Below are positions 41,941 to 50,349 of a DNA stretch of 64,000 nucleotides, one piece after another. The stretch comes from Streptomyces aculeolatus. GTDB taxonomy: Bacteria; Actinomycetota; Actinomycetes; Streptomycetales; Streptomycetaceae. Each line of letters opens with the position of its first letter. Position 1 is the stretch's first letter. The notes beneath the pieces were generated by a model that saw nothing but the letters and a program-made list of their open reading frames with translations, was not told where the DNA came from and made no database searches. Where the stretch lies: contig NZ_JAINRD010000018.1 in assembly GCF_020400605.1 (NCBI RefSeq), forward strand, positions 1 to 64,000. Reading direction: 5' to 3'. Position numbers and translations under genes: made by a program.

Positions 41941-42828
41941 GTGACCCCGGCCGACGACGCCCCGTCGCGCGCCGTACTCGGCCAGGCCGCCGACGAGAAC
42001 TTCCCCGTGGCCCCGTTCTTCCTGCCCCGTGCCTGGCGCACCGACCTCATGGCGCTCTACGGCTACGCCCGGCTCGTCGACGACATCGGCGACGGCGACC
42101 TCGCCCCCGGCGGCGCCGACGCCGCCGCGCTCGGCCTCGGTGCCGACGACCCCCTCGCCCTCCTCGACGCGCTCGAAGCCGACCTGGAGCGGGTCTTCAC
42201 CCCCGGCGCCGCGCCCGGCCACCCCCTGCTGCGCCGGCTGCAGCCCACCGTCCGCCGCCACCGGCTGTCCCCGCAGCCGTTCCACGGCCTGCTCCAGGCC
42301 AACCGGCAGGACCAGAAGATCCGGCGCTACGAGACGTACGCCGAGCTGGAGGGCTACTGCGAGCTGTCCGCCAACCCGGTCGGCCGGCTCGTCCTCGCCG
42401 TGACCGGCACCGAGAGTCCCGAGCGCATCCGGCGTTCGGACGCGATCTGCACCGCTCTGCAGATCGTCGAGCACATCCAGGACGTGGCCGAGGACCTCGG
42501 CCGGGACCGCATCTACCTCCCGGCCGAGGACATGCGCCGCTTCGGTGTCACCGAAGCGGACCTCGCCCGCCCCCGCGCCGGCGAGCCGGTGCGCGCCCTG
42601 ATCCGGTACGAGGCCGACCGCGCCGCGCGGCTCCTCGACGAGGGCACGCCCCTCGTCGCCAGCGTGCGCGGACGGCTGCGGCTCCTGCTCGCCGGCTTCG
42701 TGGCCGGCGGGCGCGCGGCGCTCGCCGCCGTCGCCGCCGCCGGGCACGACGTGCTCCCCGGACCCCCGAAGCCCACTCGCCGCAGGCTGCTGCGCGAGGT
42801 GGGGTCGACCCTGCGACGAGAGGGGTGA
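41941..42828 (+). CDS. hpnC: Squalene/phytoene synthase family HpnC
   Basis: 295 aa, GTG start. Trans-isoprenyl synthase fold with the first Asp-rich motif in YGYARLVDDIGDGD and the second as VEHIQDVAEDLGRDRIYLP. In HpnCDE pathways HpnC converts presqualene diphosphate to hydroxysqualene. It is distinguished from HpnD by the N-terminal ENFPVAPFFLPRAWR segment. It is the first gene of the hopanoid run, with 7 nt to hpnD. Confidence 0.9.
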   Translation: MTPADDAPSRAVLGQAADENFPVAPFFLPRAWRTDLMALYGYARLVDDIGDGDLAPGGADAAALGLGADDPLALLDALEADLERVFTPGAAPGHPLLRRLQPTVRRHRLSPQPFHGLLQANRQDQKIRRYETYAELEGYCELSANPVGRLVLAVTGTESPERIRRSDAICTALQIVEHIQDVAEDLGRDRIYLPAEDMRRFGVTEADLARPRAGEPVRALIRYEADRAARLLDEGTPLVASVRGRLRLLLAGFVAGGRAALAAVAAAGHDVLPGPPKPTRRRLLREVGSTLRREG

Positions 42829-42835
42829 CCGCTTC

Positions 42836-43771
42836 GTGACGACACCGTCGCGCGCGGCCTACGCATCCGCACAGGTGCTCACCGCGTACCGGTACTGCGA
42901 GGCCGTCACCGGCCGGCAGGCCCGGAACTTCGCGTACGGCATCAGACTCCTGCCGTACGACAAGCGGCTGGCGATGTCCGCGCTCTACGCGTTCTCGCGC
43001 CGGGTGGACGACATCGGCGACGGCGATCTGCCACCCGAGACCAAGCGCACCCGGCTGGCGGACACCCGGCGCCAGCTCGACCGCATCCGGGCCGGCGAGG
43101 TGGCCGAGGACGACACCGACCCGGTCGCCGTGGCGCTCGCCCACGCCGCGCGCCGGTTCCCGATCCCGCTGGGCGGGCTCGACGAGCTGATCGACGGCGT
43201 CCTCGCGGACGTGCGCGGCCAGGAGTACGAGACCTGGGAGGACCTCAAGGACTACTGCCGCTGCGTGGCCGGCGCCATCGGACGCCTCTCCCTGGGCGTG
43301 TTCGGCACCGTGCCCGGCGCCCGGCACTCCGAGCGCGCCCCCGGCTACGCCGACACGCTCGGGCTCGCGCTGCAGCTGACGAACATCCTGCGGGACCTGC
43401 GCGAGGACGCCGCCGAGGGCCGCAGCTACCTGCCGGCGGTCGACCTGGCCAAGTTCGGCTGCTCCGCGGGCTTCCACGGCGACACGGCACCCCCCGGCTC
43501 GGACTTCCCCGGGCTGGTGCAGTTCGAGGTGCGCCGCGCCCGCGCCCTCTTCGCCGACGGCTACCGGCTGCTGCCCATGCTCGACCGGCGCAGCGGCGCC
43601 TGCGTGGCGGCGATGGCCGGGATCTACCACCGGCTGCTGGAGCGGATCGCCGCCGACCCCGAGGCCGTGCTGCGCGGCCGGGTGTCGCTGCCTGGCCGGG
43701 AGAAGGCGTACGTCGCGGTCCGCGGCCTGGTCGGCGTCGACGCCCGGCAGGCGAGCCGGAGGTCCCGGTGA
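42836..43771 (+). CDS. hpnD: Presqualene diphosphate synthase HpnD
   Basis: 311 aa, GTG start. Both Asp-rich motifs are intact: FSRRVDDIGDGD and LTNILRDLREDAAEGRSYLP. YCRCVAGAIGRLS follows the family. HpnD condenses two farnesyl diphosphates into presqualene diphosphate. The hpnC-hpnD pairing supports the assignment over phytoene synthase. A small open frame and a 216-bp gap separate it from hpnE. Confidence 0.92.
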   Translation: MTTPSRAAYASAQVLTAYRYCEAVTGRQARNFAYGIRLLPYDKRLAMSALYAFSRRVDDIGDGDLPPETKRTRLADTRRQLDRIRAGEVAEDDTDPVAVALAHAARRFPIPLGGLDELIDGVLADVRGQEYETWEDLKDYCRCVAGAIGRLSLGVFGTVPGARHSERAPGYADTLGLALQLTNILRDLREDAAEGRSYLPAVDLAKFGCSAGFHGDTAPPGSDFPGLVQFEVRRARALFADGYRLLPMLDRRSGACVAAMAGIYHRLLERIAADPEAVLRGRVSLPGREKAYVAVRGLVGVDARQASRRSR

Positions 43772-43995
43772 CCCCGGCGCCCGCCGCCGCGGCCCTGCCG
43801 CACGTACGGCACGGCGGCCCCGTAAACACGGCGCGCGGGACGGACCGGGAGCGCCCGGAGGCGCCTTCGGCGTGCGCCGCGGCGCACGGGGCGCAGGGGC
43901 GTGCGCCACGGTCGGGCAAGGTGTGCCGCACGGTGCGGCGGGCCAGACATAGTGGGTGGCGATTCGGGTGTGGGGAGGTGGCCGGTGATGGCTGA
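43768..43995 (+). CDS. Possible small ORF between hpnD and hpnE (75 codons)
   Basis: GTG 43768 overlaps the hpnD stop, and the frame ends at 43995, just inside hpnE, so it would be coupled on both sides. The first 50 codons have high third-position GC, and the product is Ala/Arg-rich with several Cys (SACAAAHGAQG, GKVCRTVRRARH). I recognise no family. As I recall, S. coelicolor has a small gene (SCO6761) at this place. The last codons use A/T third positions, so chance openness is quite possible. Confidence 0.3.
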   Translation: MTPAPAAAALPHVRHGGPVNTARGTDRERPEAPSACAAAHGAQGRAPRSGKVCRTVRRARHSGWRFGCGEVAGDG

Positions 43996-45433
43996 CCCCG
44001 GCCCGGAAAGACGGCCGCGGGCCGTCGTGGTCGGCGGCGGGCTGGCCGGAATGACCGCCGCGATGGGACTCGCCGACGCCGGCGTCGACGTCACGCTCCT
44101 GGAAGGCCGCCCGCGCCTGGGCGGGCTCGCCTTCTCGTTCCGCCGCGGCGACCTCTCCGTCGACAACGGCCAGCACGTCTACCTGCGTTGCTGCACCGCG
44201 TACCGCTGGTTCCTCGACGAGGTCGGCGGCAGCGGGCTCGCCCCGCTGCAGGAGCGCCTGGACGTGCGCGTGCTGGACGCCTCGGCGCCGGCCCGCCGGG
44301 GCGCGGGCCCGCGTGCGGGACGGCTCGGCCGCACCGACCTGCCGGTGCCGCTGCACCTCGCCGCCGGCCTCGCCCGCTACCCGCACCTGTCGCTCGCCGA
44401 GCGCGCGAGCGTGGGCCGGGCCGCCCTGGCGATGCGCCGGCTCGACCCCGCCGACCCCGCCCTGGACGGCGTGGACTTCGCCAGCTGGCTGCACCGGCAC
44501 GGGCAGTCGCCGCGCGCCGTCTCGGCGCTGTGGGACATGGTCGGCGTCGCCACCCTCAACTCCTTCGCGCCGGAGGTCTCCCTCGGGCTGGCCGCGATGG
44601 TGTTCAAGACCGGGCTGCTCACCGAGCGCGGCGCCGCCGACATCGGCTGGGCCCGCGTGCCGCTCGGCGAACTGCACGACACGCTGCCCCGCCGCCGGCT
44701 GGAGCGGACCGGCGCCCGCATCATGCTGCGCGCCCGCGCCACCGAGCTGCGCCGCGCCCCCGCCGGCGGCTGGCAGGTCGACGTCGCGACCGGATCCGAG
44801 CGGACCGGCGCCCCGGGCACGACGCTGGACGCCGACGCCGTGGTCCTCGCCGTACCGCAGCGCGAGGCGCACGGGCTGCTGCCGGCCGGTGCGATCGACC
44901 ACAAGGACCGGCTGCTGCAGATCGGCACCGCGCCCATCCTCAACCTCCATGTCGTGTACGACCGGCGGGTGCTGCACTCCCCGTTCGTCGCCGCGATCGG
45001 CACCCCCGTGCAGTGGATCTTCGACCGCACGGACACCTCCGGCCTCGCCGACACCCCCGGGGGCCGGGGCTGCCAGTACGTGGCGGTCTCCCAGTCCGCC
45101 GCGCAGGACGACATCGAGCGGCCCGTCGGCGAGCTGCGCGAGCGTTACCTCCCCGAACTGGCGAAGCTGCTGCCCGACGCCCGCGGCGCCGGGGTACGCG
45201 ACTTCTTCGTCACCCGCGAGCGCACCGCGACCTTCGCCCCGGCACCGGGCGTCGGCCGGCTGCGCCCGGGTTCCCGGACGCACGCACCCGGCCTCGCACT
45301 CGCGGGCGCGTGGACCGCCACCGGCTGGCCCGCGACCATGGAGAGCGCCGTCCTCAGCGGCCTCGCTGCGGTCCGCGAGACCCTCGGTGGCCTGGGTCGA
45401 GAAGTGCCGCGGAACCTGCTGGAAGCAGTTTGA
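43988..45433 (+). CDS. hpnE: Hydroxysqualene dehydroxylase HpnE (FAD-dependent)
   Basis: 481 aa from ATG 43988, with GGGGAGG about 9 nt upstream. The N-terminal dinucleotide fold is VVVGGGLAGMTAAMGLADAG, followed by GLAFSFRRGDLSVDNGQHV of phytoene-desaturase-like oxidoreductases. The C-terminal LAGAWTATGWPATMESAV is the FAD-binding motif. HpnE reduces hydroxysqualene to squalene, completing the HpnCDE route that replaces a single squalene synthase. The polyprenyl synthase gene follows after 20 nt. Confidence 0.92.
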   Translation: MADPGPERRPRAVVVGGGLAGMTAAMGLADAGVDVTLLEGRPRLGGLAFSFRRGDLSVDNGQHVYLRCCTAYRWFLDEVGGSGLAPLQERLDVRVLDASAPARRGAGPRAGRLGRTDLPVPLHLAAGLARYPHLSLAERASVGRAALAMRRLDPADPALDGVDFASWLHRHGQSPRAVSALWDMVGVATLNSFAPEVSLGLAAMVFKTGLLTERGAADIGWARVPLGELHDTLPRRRLERTGARIMLRARATELRRAPAGGWQVDVATGSERTGAPGTTLDADAVVLAVPQREAHGLLPAGAIDHKDRLLQIGTAPILNLHVVYDRRVLHSPFVAAIGTPVQWIFDRTDTSGLADTPGGRGCQYVAVSQSAAQDDIERPVGELRERYLPELAKLLPDARGAGVRDFFVTRERTATFAPAPGVGRLRPGSRTHAPGLALAGAWTATGWPATMESAVLSGLAAVRETLGGLGREVPRNLLEAV

Positions 45434-45453
45434 GATCCATCCGAGGAGAGAAC

Positions 45454-46548
45454 GTGCCCCGTCCAGAACCGGACACCGACACCGCGGCCACCCCCGGCGC
45501 CGCCGAAGTCCTGGCCTTGCTGGACCACGCCCGGGAGCTGACCAACCCCGTGCTGCGTACCGTCGTCGACCGGCTCGTACCCCCCATGGACACCGTCGCG
45601 GCCTACCACTTCGGCTGGATCGACGCGCAGGGCAACCCGGCGGACGGAGACAGCGGCAAGGCCGTACGCCCCCTCCTCTCGCTGCTCGCCGCCGAGGCCG
45701 CCGGCGCCTCCGCGGAGACCGGGGTCCCCGGCGCCGTCGCGGTGGAACTGGTCCACAACTTCTCCCTCCTGCACGACGACCTGATGGACGGCGACGAGCA
45801 GCGCCGCCACCGCGACACCGTGTGGAAGGTGCACGGCCCCGCGCAGGCCATCCTCGTCGGCGACGCCCTCTTCGCGCTCGCCTGCGAACTGCTGCTCGAC
45901 CTCGAAACGCCCGAGGCGGCGCGCGCCGCCCGCCGGCTGAGCACCGCCACCCGCAAGCTCATCGACGGCCAGGCGCAGGACATCTCGTACGAGCACCGCG
46001 AGAGCGTCACCGTCGCCGAGTGCCTGGAGATGGAGGGCAACAAGACCGGGGCACTGCTCGCGTGCGCCTGCTCCGTCGGCGCCGTGCTCGGCGGCGCGGC
46101 CGACGACGCCGCCGACGCCCTGGAGCGCTACGGCCTCCATCTCGGCCTGGCCTTCCAGGCCGTGGACGACGTGCTCGGCATCTGGGGCGAGCCCGCCGTC
46201 ACCGGCAAGCAGACCTGGAGCGACCTGCGCCAGCGCAAGAAGTCCCTGCCGGTGTGCGCGGCGCTCGCCGCCGGCGGCCCCGCCTCGGCCGAGTTGGCGA
46301 AGACGCTCGCGGCCGACGCCAAACACGCCGATGACCGAAATACCCATGCGGAAAACGACTTCGACGAGGAAGAATTCGCGGCCCGGGCCGCGTTGATCGA
46401 AGAAGCCGGCGGACGTCGGTGGACTCAGGAGGAGGCACAGAGGCAGCACGAGAGCGCTCTCGCTTCGCTGGACGGGGTGAAGATGCCCGACGACATCCGC
46501 GAACGGTTCGTCGCACTCGCCGACTTCGTCGTCGTACGCCGGCACTGA
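45454..46548 (+). CDS. Trans-polyprenyl (farnesyl/geranylgeranyl) diphosphate synthase
   Basis: 364 aa, GTG start preceded by GAGGAGAG. The first Asp-rich motif is HNFSLLHDDLMDGDEQRR and the second is AFQAVDDVLGIWG; GKAVRPLLSLLAAE fits the IPP site. In this cluster it should make the C15 farnesyl diphosphate used by HpnD. Chain length cannot be fixed from sequence; the residues before the first motif (ELVHNFSL) are compatible with short-chain products. Confidence 0.9.
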   Translation: MPRPEPDTDTAATPGAAEVLALLDHARELTNPVLRTVVDRLVPPMDTVAAYHFGWIDAQGNPADGDSGKAVRPLLSLLAAEAAGASAETGVPGAVAVELVHNFSLLHDDLMDGDEQRRHRDTVWKVHGPAQAILVGDALFALACELLLDLETPEAARAARRLSTATRKLIDGQAQDISYEHRESVTVAECLEMEGNKTGALLACACSVGAVLGGAADDAADALERYGLHLGLAFQAVDDVLGIWGEPAVTGKQTWSDLRQRKKSLPVCAALAAGGPASAELAKTLAADAKHADDRNTHAENDFDEEEFAARAALIEEAGGRRWTQEEAQRQHESALASLDGVKMPDDIRERFVALADFVVVRRH

Positions 46549-46597
46549 CACCGACGCCCGGGCCCCGCGTCCGGACGTCCCTTCGAAAGGGGTGTGC

Positions 46598-48631
46598 ATG
46601 AAAGCCACTGCCGATGGCGGCAACGCAACCGACACCGCCCCCGCAGGGGCGGCGGCTGCCTTACTGGCCGCGAGGCAGGCGGTCGAGCGGGCGAGCGCCA
46701 ACCTGCTCGGCCGGCAGGACGTCGAGGGCTGGTGGAAGGGCGACCTGGAGACCAACGTCACCATGGACGCCGAGGACCTGCTGCTGCGCGAGTTCCTCGG
46801 CGTACGGGACGAGCACACCACCCGCGCCGCCGCGCGCTTCGTCCGCGGCCGGCAGGACACGGACGGCGCCTGGGCGACGTTCCACGGCGGCCCCGGCGAC
46901 CTCTCGGCGACCGTCGAGGCGTACGTCGCGCTCCGGCTCGCCGGCGACGCGCCGGACGAGGAGCACATGGCGCGGGCCGCCGCCTGGGTGCGCGCGCACG
47001 GCGGCATCGCGGAAAGCCGCGTCTTCACCCGCATCTGGCTCGCGCTGTTCGGGTGGTGGCGCTGGGAGGACCTGCCCGAGCTGCCGCCCGAGCTGATCTA
47101 CCTGCCCTCCTGGTTCCCGCTGAACATCTACGACTTCGGCTGCTGGGCCCGGCAGACGGTCGTGCCGCTGACCGTCGTCTCCGCCAAGCGCCCCGTGCAC
47201 CCCGCCCCGTTCGCCCTCGACGAGCTGCACACCGACCCCGCCGTGCCCAACCCGCCCCGGAAGCAGGCGTCGCCGGCGACCTGGGACGGCCTCTTCCAGC
47301 GGCTGGACCGGGCGCTGCACGCGTACCGCAAGGTCGCGCTCCGCCCGCTGCGCAAGGCGGCGCTGCGCAGCTGCGCCCGCTGGATCATCGAGCGCCAGGA
47401 GAGCGACGGCTGCTGGGGCGGTATCCAGCCGCCCGCGGTCTACTCGGTGATGGCGCTGCACCTCCTCGGCTACGACCTCGACCACCCGGTGCTCAAAGCC
47501 GGTCTGGAGTCGCTGGACCGCTTCGCGGTCTGGACCGACGGCACGGAGAGGCCGGACGCGGACACCGACGGCGCGAGTGACACGGGAGACACGCGCGACG
47601 ACGGCCCGGTCCGGATGATCGAGGCCTGCCAGTCCCCGGTCTGGGACACGTGTCTGGCGACCATCGCGCTTGCCGACGCCGGCGTGCCCGCCGACCACCC
47701 CCAGCTCGTCAAGGCCGCCGACTGGATGCTCGCGGAACAGGTGCTGGCCACCGGTGACTGGGCGGTGCGCCGCCCCGGACTCGCCCCCGGCGGCTGGGCC
47801 TTCGAGTTCCACAACGACAACTACCCCGACACCGACGACACCGCCGAGGTCGTCCTCGCCCTGCGCCGCGTCGCCCATCCCGACCAGGCGCGCGTCGACG
47901 CCGCCGTGGAGCGCGCGGTGCGCTGGCTGGCGGGCATGCAGTCGAAGAACGGCGCCTGGGGCGCGTTCGACGCGGACAACACCTCGGCCCTCCCCAACAA
48001 GCTGCCGTTCTGCGACTTCGGCGAGGTCATCGACCCGCCGTCGGCAGACGTCACCGCGCACGTGGTGGAGATGCTGGCCGGCGAGAAGCTCGGCGACGAC
48101 CCGCACGCCCGCCGCGGCGTGGCCTGGCTGCTCGCCGAGCAGGAGGCGGCCGGCGGCTGGTTCGGCCGCTGGGGCGTCAACTACGTGTACGGCACGGGCT
48201 CCGCGGTGCCCGCGCTCGTCGCCGCCGGGCTGCCCGCGTCGCACCCGGCGATCCGCCGGGCCGTGGCCTGGCTGGAGAGGGTGCAGAACGACGACGGCGG
48301 CTGGGGCGAGGACCTGCGTTCCTACCCCGACCCCGAGTGGATCGCCCGCGGCGACTCCACCGCCTCGCAGACCGGCTGGGCGCTGCTCGCGCTGCTGGCC
48401 GCCGGCGAGCACGACAGCGCGGCCGTCGAGCGCGGCGTGGCCTGGCTGGCCCGCACCCAGCTGCCCGACGGGTCCTGGGACGAGCCGCAGTTCACCGGCA
48501 CCGGCTTCCCCTGGGACTTCTCCATCAACTACCACCTGTACCGGATGGTCTTCCCGCTGACCGCGCTGGGCCGCTACCTGTCCGCGGCAGCCGGCCTGAC
48601 GCCGGCCGCCGGTGACGGCCGGGAGGCCTGA
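46598..48631 (+). CDS. shc: Squalene-hopene cyclase
   Basis: 677 aa from ATG 46598 (GAAAGGGG upstream), the usual SHC length. The acid motif D411-T-D-D414-T is intact. Several QW motifs (QESDGCWGG, QSKNGAWGAF, QNDDGGWGED, QLPDGSWDE) are spread over both alpha-barrel domains. It is a monotopic membrane enzyme that cyclises squalene to hopene/hopanol. Codon 22 is TTA, the only in-frame TTA I found in the window, so translation may need the bldA leucyl-tRNA. Its stop overlaps hpnG by one base. Confidence 0.97.
   Translation: MKATADGGNATDTAPAGAAAALLAARQAVERASANLLGRQDVEGWWKGDLETNVTMDAEDLLLREFLGVRDEHTTRAAARFVRGRQDTDGAWATFHGGPGDLSATVEAYVALRLAGDAPDEEHMARAAAWVRAHGGIAESRVFTRIWLALFGWWRWEDLPELPPELIYLPSWFPLNIYDFGCWARQTVVPLTVVSAKRPVHPAPFALDELHTDPAVPNPPRKQASPATWDGLFQRLDRALHAYRKVALRPLRKAALRSCARWIIERQESDGCWGGIQPPAVYSVMALHLLGYDLDHPVLKAGLESLDRFAVWTDGTERPDADTDGASDTGDTRDDGPVRMIEACQSPVWDTCLATIALADAGVPADHPQLVKAADWMLAEQVLATGDWAVRRPGLAPGGWAFEFHNDNYPDTDDTAEVVLALRRVAHPDQARVDAAVERAVRWLAGMQSKNGAWGAFDADNTSALPNKLPFCDFGEVIDPPSADVTAHVVEMLAGEKLGDDPHARRGVAWLLAEQEAAGGWFGRWGVNYVYGTGSAVPALVAAGLPASHPAIRRAVAWLERVQNDDGGWGEDLRSYPDPEWIARGDSTASQTGWALLALLAAGEHDSAAVERGVAWLARTQLPDGSWDEPQFTGTGFPWDFSINYHLYRMVFPLTALGRYLSAAAGLTPAAGDGREA
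46661..46663 (+). promoter_or_regulatory. TTA leucine codon in shc (bldA control point)
   Basis: Codon 22 of shc is TTA within GCC-TTA-CTG-GCC. In Streptomyces TTA is read only by the bldA tRNA, which accumulates late in development. Confidence 0.75.
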
Positions 48632-49296
48632 TGCCCGACGCCCCCGCACCGCTGCTCGTCGTCTGCGCGCTCGGTATCGAGCGCCGGGCGCTGGCCGCGG
48701 GCACCGGCCGCGCCGCGAGCGCGGCCGGGGACGCGGGTCCGGTCGACGTGCTGCGTACGGGCATGGGCCCCGAGCGTGCCGAGCGGGCCGTGGCCCGCCG
48801 GCTCGCGGAGGACCCGTACCGGGCCGCGCCCGTGATCGCCGCCGGGTTCTGCGCCGGGCTGCTGCCGGACATGCGCCCCGGCGACGTCGTCGTCGCCGAC
48901 GCCGTACGGGCCGACGGCGAGGACGCCGGGACCACCGGCTGCCCGGACAACGGGCCGCTGCTCGACGCCCTCGCGCTCCTCGACGCCCGGGTGCACACCG
49001 GGCTGCTGCTGGGCACCGACCACGTCGTACGCGGCGCGGCCGGCCGCACCCGGCTGCGTGAGCGCGGGGCGGTCGCCGTCGACATGGAGTCCGCCGCCAC
49101 CTTGCGCACGGCCGCGGCGACCTCCGGGGCCCGGCCGGTGGCCGCCGTCCGGGTGGTCGTCGACGCGCCCGAGCATGAACTCGTCCGTTTCGGAACGCTG
49201 CGCGGTGGCATCACCGCGTACCGCGTGCTCAGCTCAGTTCTTCCTGCGTTTTTCGAATGGCACCGTCATGTGATGATCCCCAGGAGGCGAACCTGA
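48631..49296 (+). CDS. hpnG: Adenosylhopane nucleosidase/phosphorylase HpnG
   Basis: 221 aa of the nucleoside-phosphorylase fold. LLVVCALGIERRAL, AGFCAGLLPDMRPGDVVVAD and AVAVDMESAATLRTA (the Glu that binds ribose hydroxyls) are in order. HpnG removes adenine from adenosylhopane made by HpnH, leading to ribosylhopane and bacteriohopanetetrol. ATG 48631 overlaps the shc stop, and its TGA overlaps the hpnH ATG. Confidence 0.88.
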   Translation: MPDAPAPLLVVCALGIERRALAAGTGRAASAAGDAGPVDVLRTGMGPERAERAVARRLAEDPYRAAPVIAAGFCAGLLPDMRPGDVVVADAVRADGEDAGTTGCPDNGPLLDALALLDARVHTGLLLGTDHVVRGAAGRTRLRERGAVAVDMESAATLRTAAATSGARPVAAVRVVVDAPEHELVRFGTLRGGITAYRVLSSVLPAFFEWHRHVMIPRRRT

Positions 49297-50348
49297 TGGC
49301 CATGCCACTGCGACAGTCGCTCAAGGTTGCCAGCTATCTCTTCTCGCAGCGGACGATCAAGCGGCGGGAGAAGTTCCCGTTGATCGTGGAGCTGGAACCA
49401 CTCTTCGCGTGCAACCTCAAGTGCGAAGGCTGCGGAAAGATCCAGCATCCCGCGGGCGTGCTCAAGCAGCGCATGCCGGTGGCCCAGGCGGTCGGCGCCG
49501 TGCTGGAGTCGGGCGCGCCGATGGTCTCGATCGCGGGCGGCGAGCCGCTGATGCACCCGCAGATCGACGAGATCGTGCGGCAGCTCGTCGCCCGCAAGAA
49601 GTTCGTCTTCCTGTGCACCAACGCGATGCTGCTGCGCAAGAAGCTCGACAAGTTCGAGCCCTCGCCGTACTTCGCGTTCGCCGTGCACATCGACGGGCTG
49701 CGCGAGCGGCACGACGAGTCCGTCGCCAAGGAAGGCGTCTTCGACGAGGCCGTGGCGGCGATGAAGGAGGCCAAGGCGCGCGGGTTCCGCGTCACCACGA
49801 ACTCGACCTTCTTCAACACCGACACCCCGCAGACCGTCGTCGAGGTCCTCGACTTCCTCAACGACGACCTCAAGGTGGACGAGATGATGATCTCGCCCGC
49901 GTACGCGTACGAGAAGGCGCCCGACCAGGAGCACTTCCTCGGCGTCGAGCAGACTCGCGAGCTGTTCAAGAAGGCGTTCGCCGGCGGCAACCGCAAGCGC
50001 TGGAGGCTCAACCACAGCCCGCTGTTCCTCGACTTCCTGGAGGGCAAGGTCGACTTCCCGTGCACGGCCTGGGCCATCCCCAACTACTCGCTCTTCGGCT
50101 GGCAGCGTCCCTGCTACCTGATGAGCGACGGCTACGTGCCGACGTACCGGGAGCTGGTCGAGGACACCGACTGGGACAAGTACGGCCGCGGCCGCGACCC
50201 CCGGTGCGCCAACTGCATGGCCCACTGCGGCTACGAGCCCACCTCCATCCTCGCCACCACTTCCTCGCTGAAGGAATCCCTGCGGGCAGCGCGGGAGACC
50301 GTCGGCGGCAACCGCGTCCGAGGCGGTGCGCGCGGGGAAGGGGAATGA
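49296..50348 (+). CDS. hpnH: Radical SAM adenosylhopane synthase HpnH
   Basis: 350 aa, start ATG 49296 with AGGAGG upstream. The CxxxCxxC cluster motif is C39NLKC43EGC46. SIAGGEPLMHP follows as the radical-SAM GGE motif, and a Cys-rich C-terminus (CANCMAHCGYEP) is characteristic of HpnH. It adds a 5'-deoxyadenosyl radical to hopene, starting the C35 side chain. It is one base from dxs. In S. coelicolor, as I recall, ispG lies between these two genes; it is absent here. Confidence 0.95.
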   Translation: MAMPLRQSLKVASYLFSQRTIKRREKFPLIVELEPLFACNLKCEGCGKIQHPAGVLKQRMPVAQAVGAVLESGAPMVSIAGGEPLMHPQIDEIVRQLVARKKFVFLCTNAMLLRKKLDKFEPSPYFAFAVHIDGLRERHDESVAKEGVFDEAVAAMKEAKARGFRVTTNSTFFNTDTPQTVVEVLDFLNDDLKVDEMMISPAYAYEKAPDQEHFLGVEQTRELFKKAFAGGNRKRWRLNHSPLFLDFLEGKVDFPCTAWAIPNYSLFGWQRPCYLMSDGYVPTYRELVEDTDWDKYGRGRDPRCANCMAHCGYEPTSILATTSSLKESLRAARETVGGNRVRGGARGEGE

Positions 50349-50349
50349 G

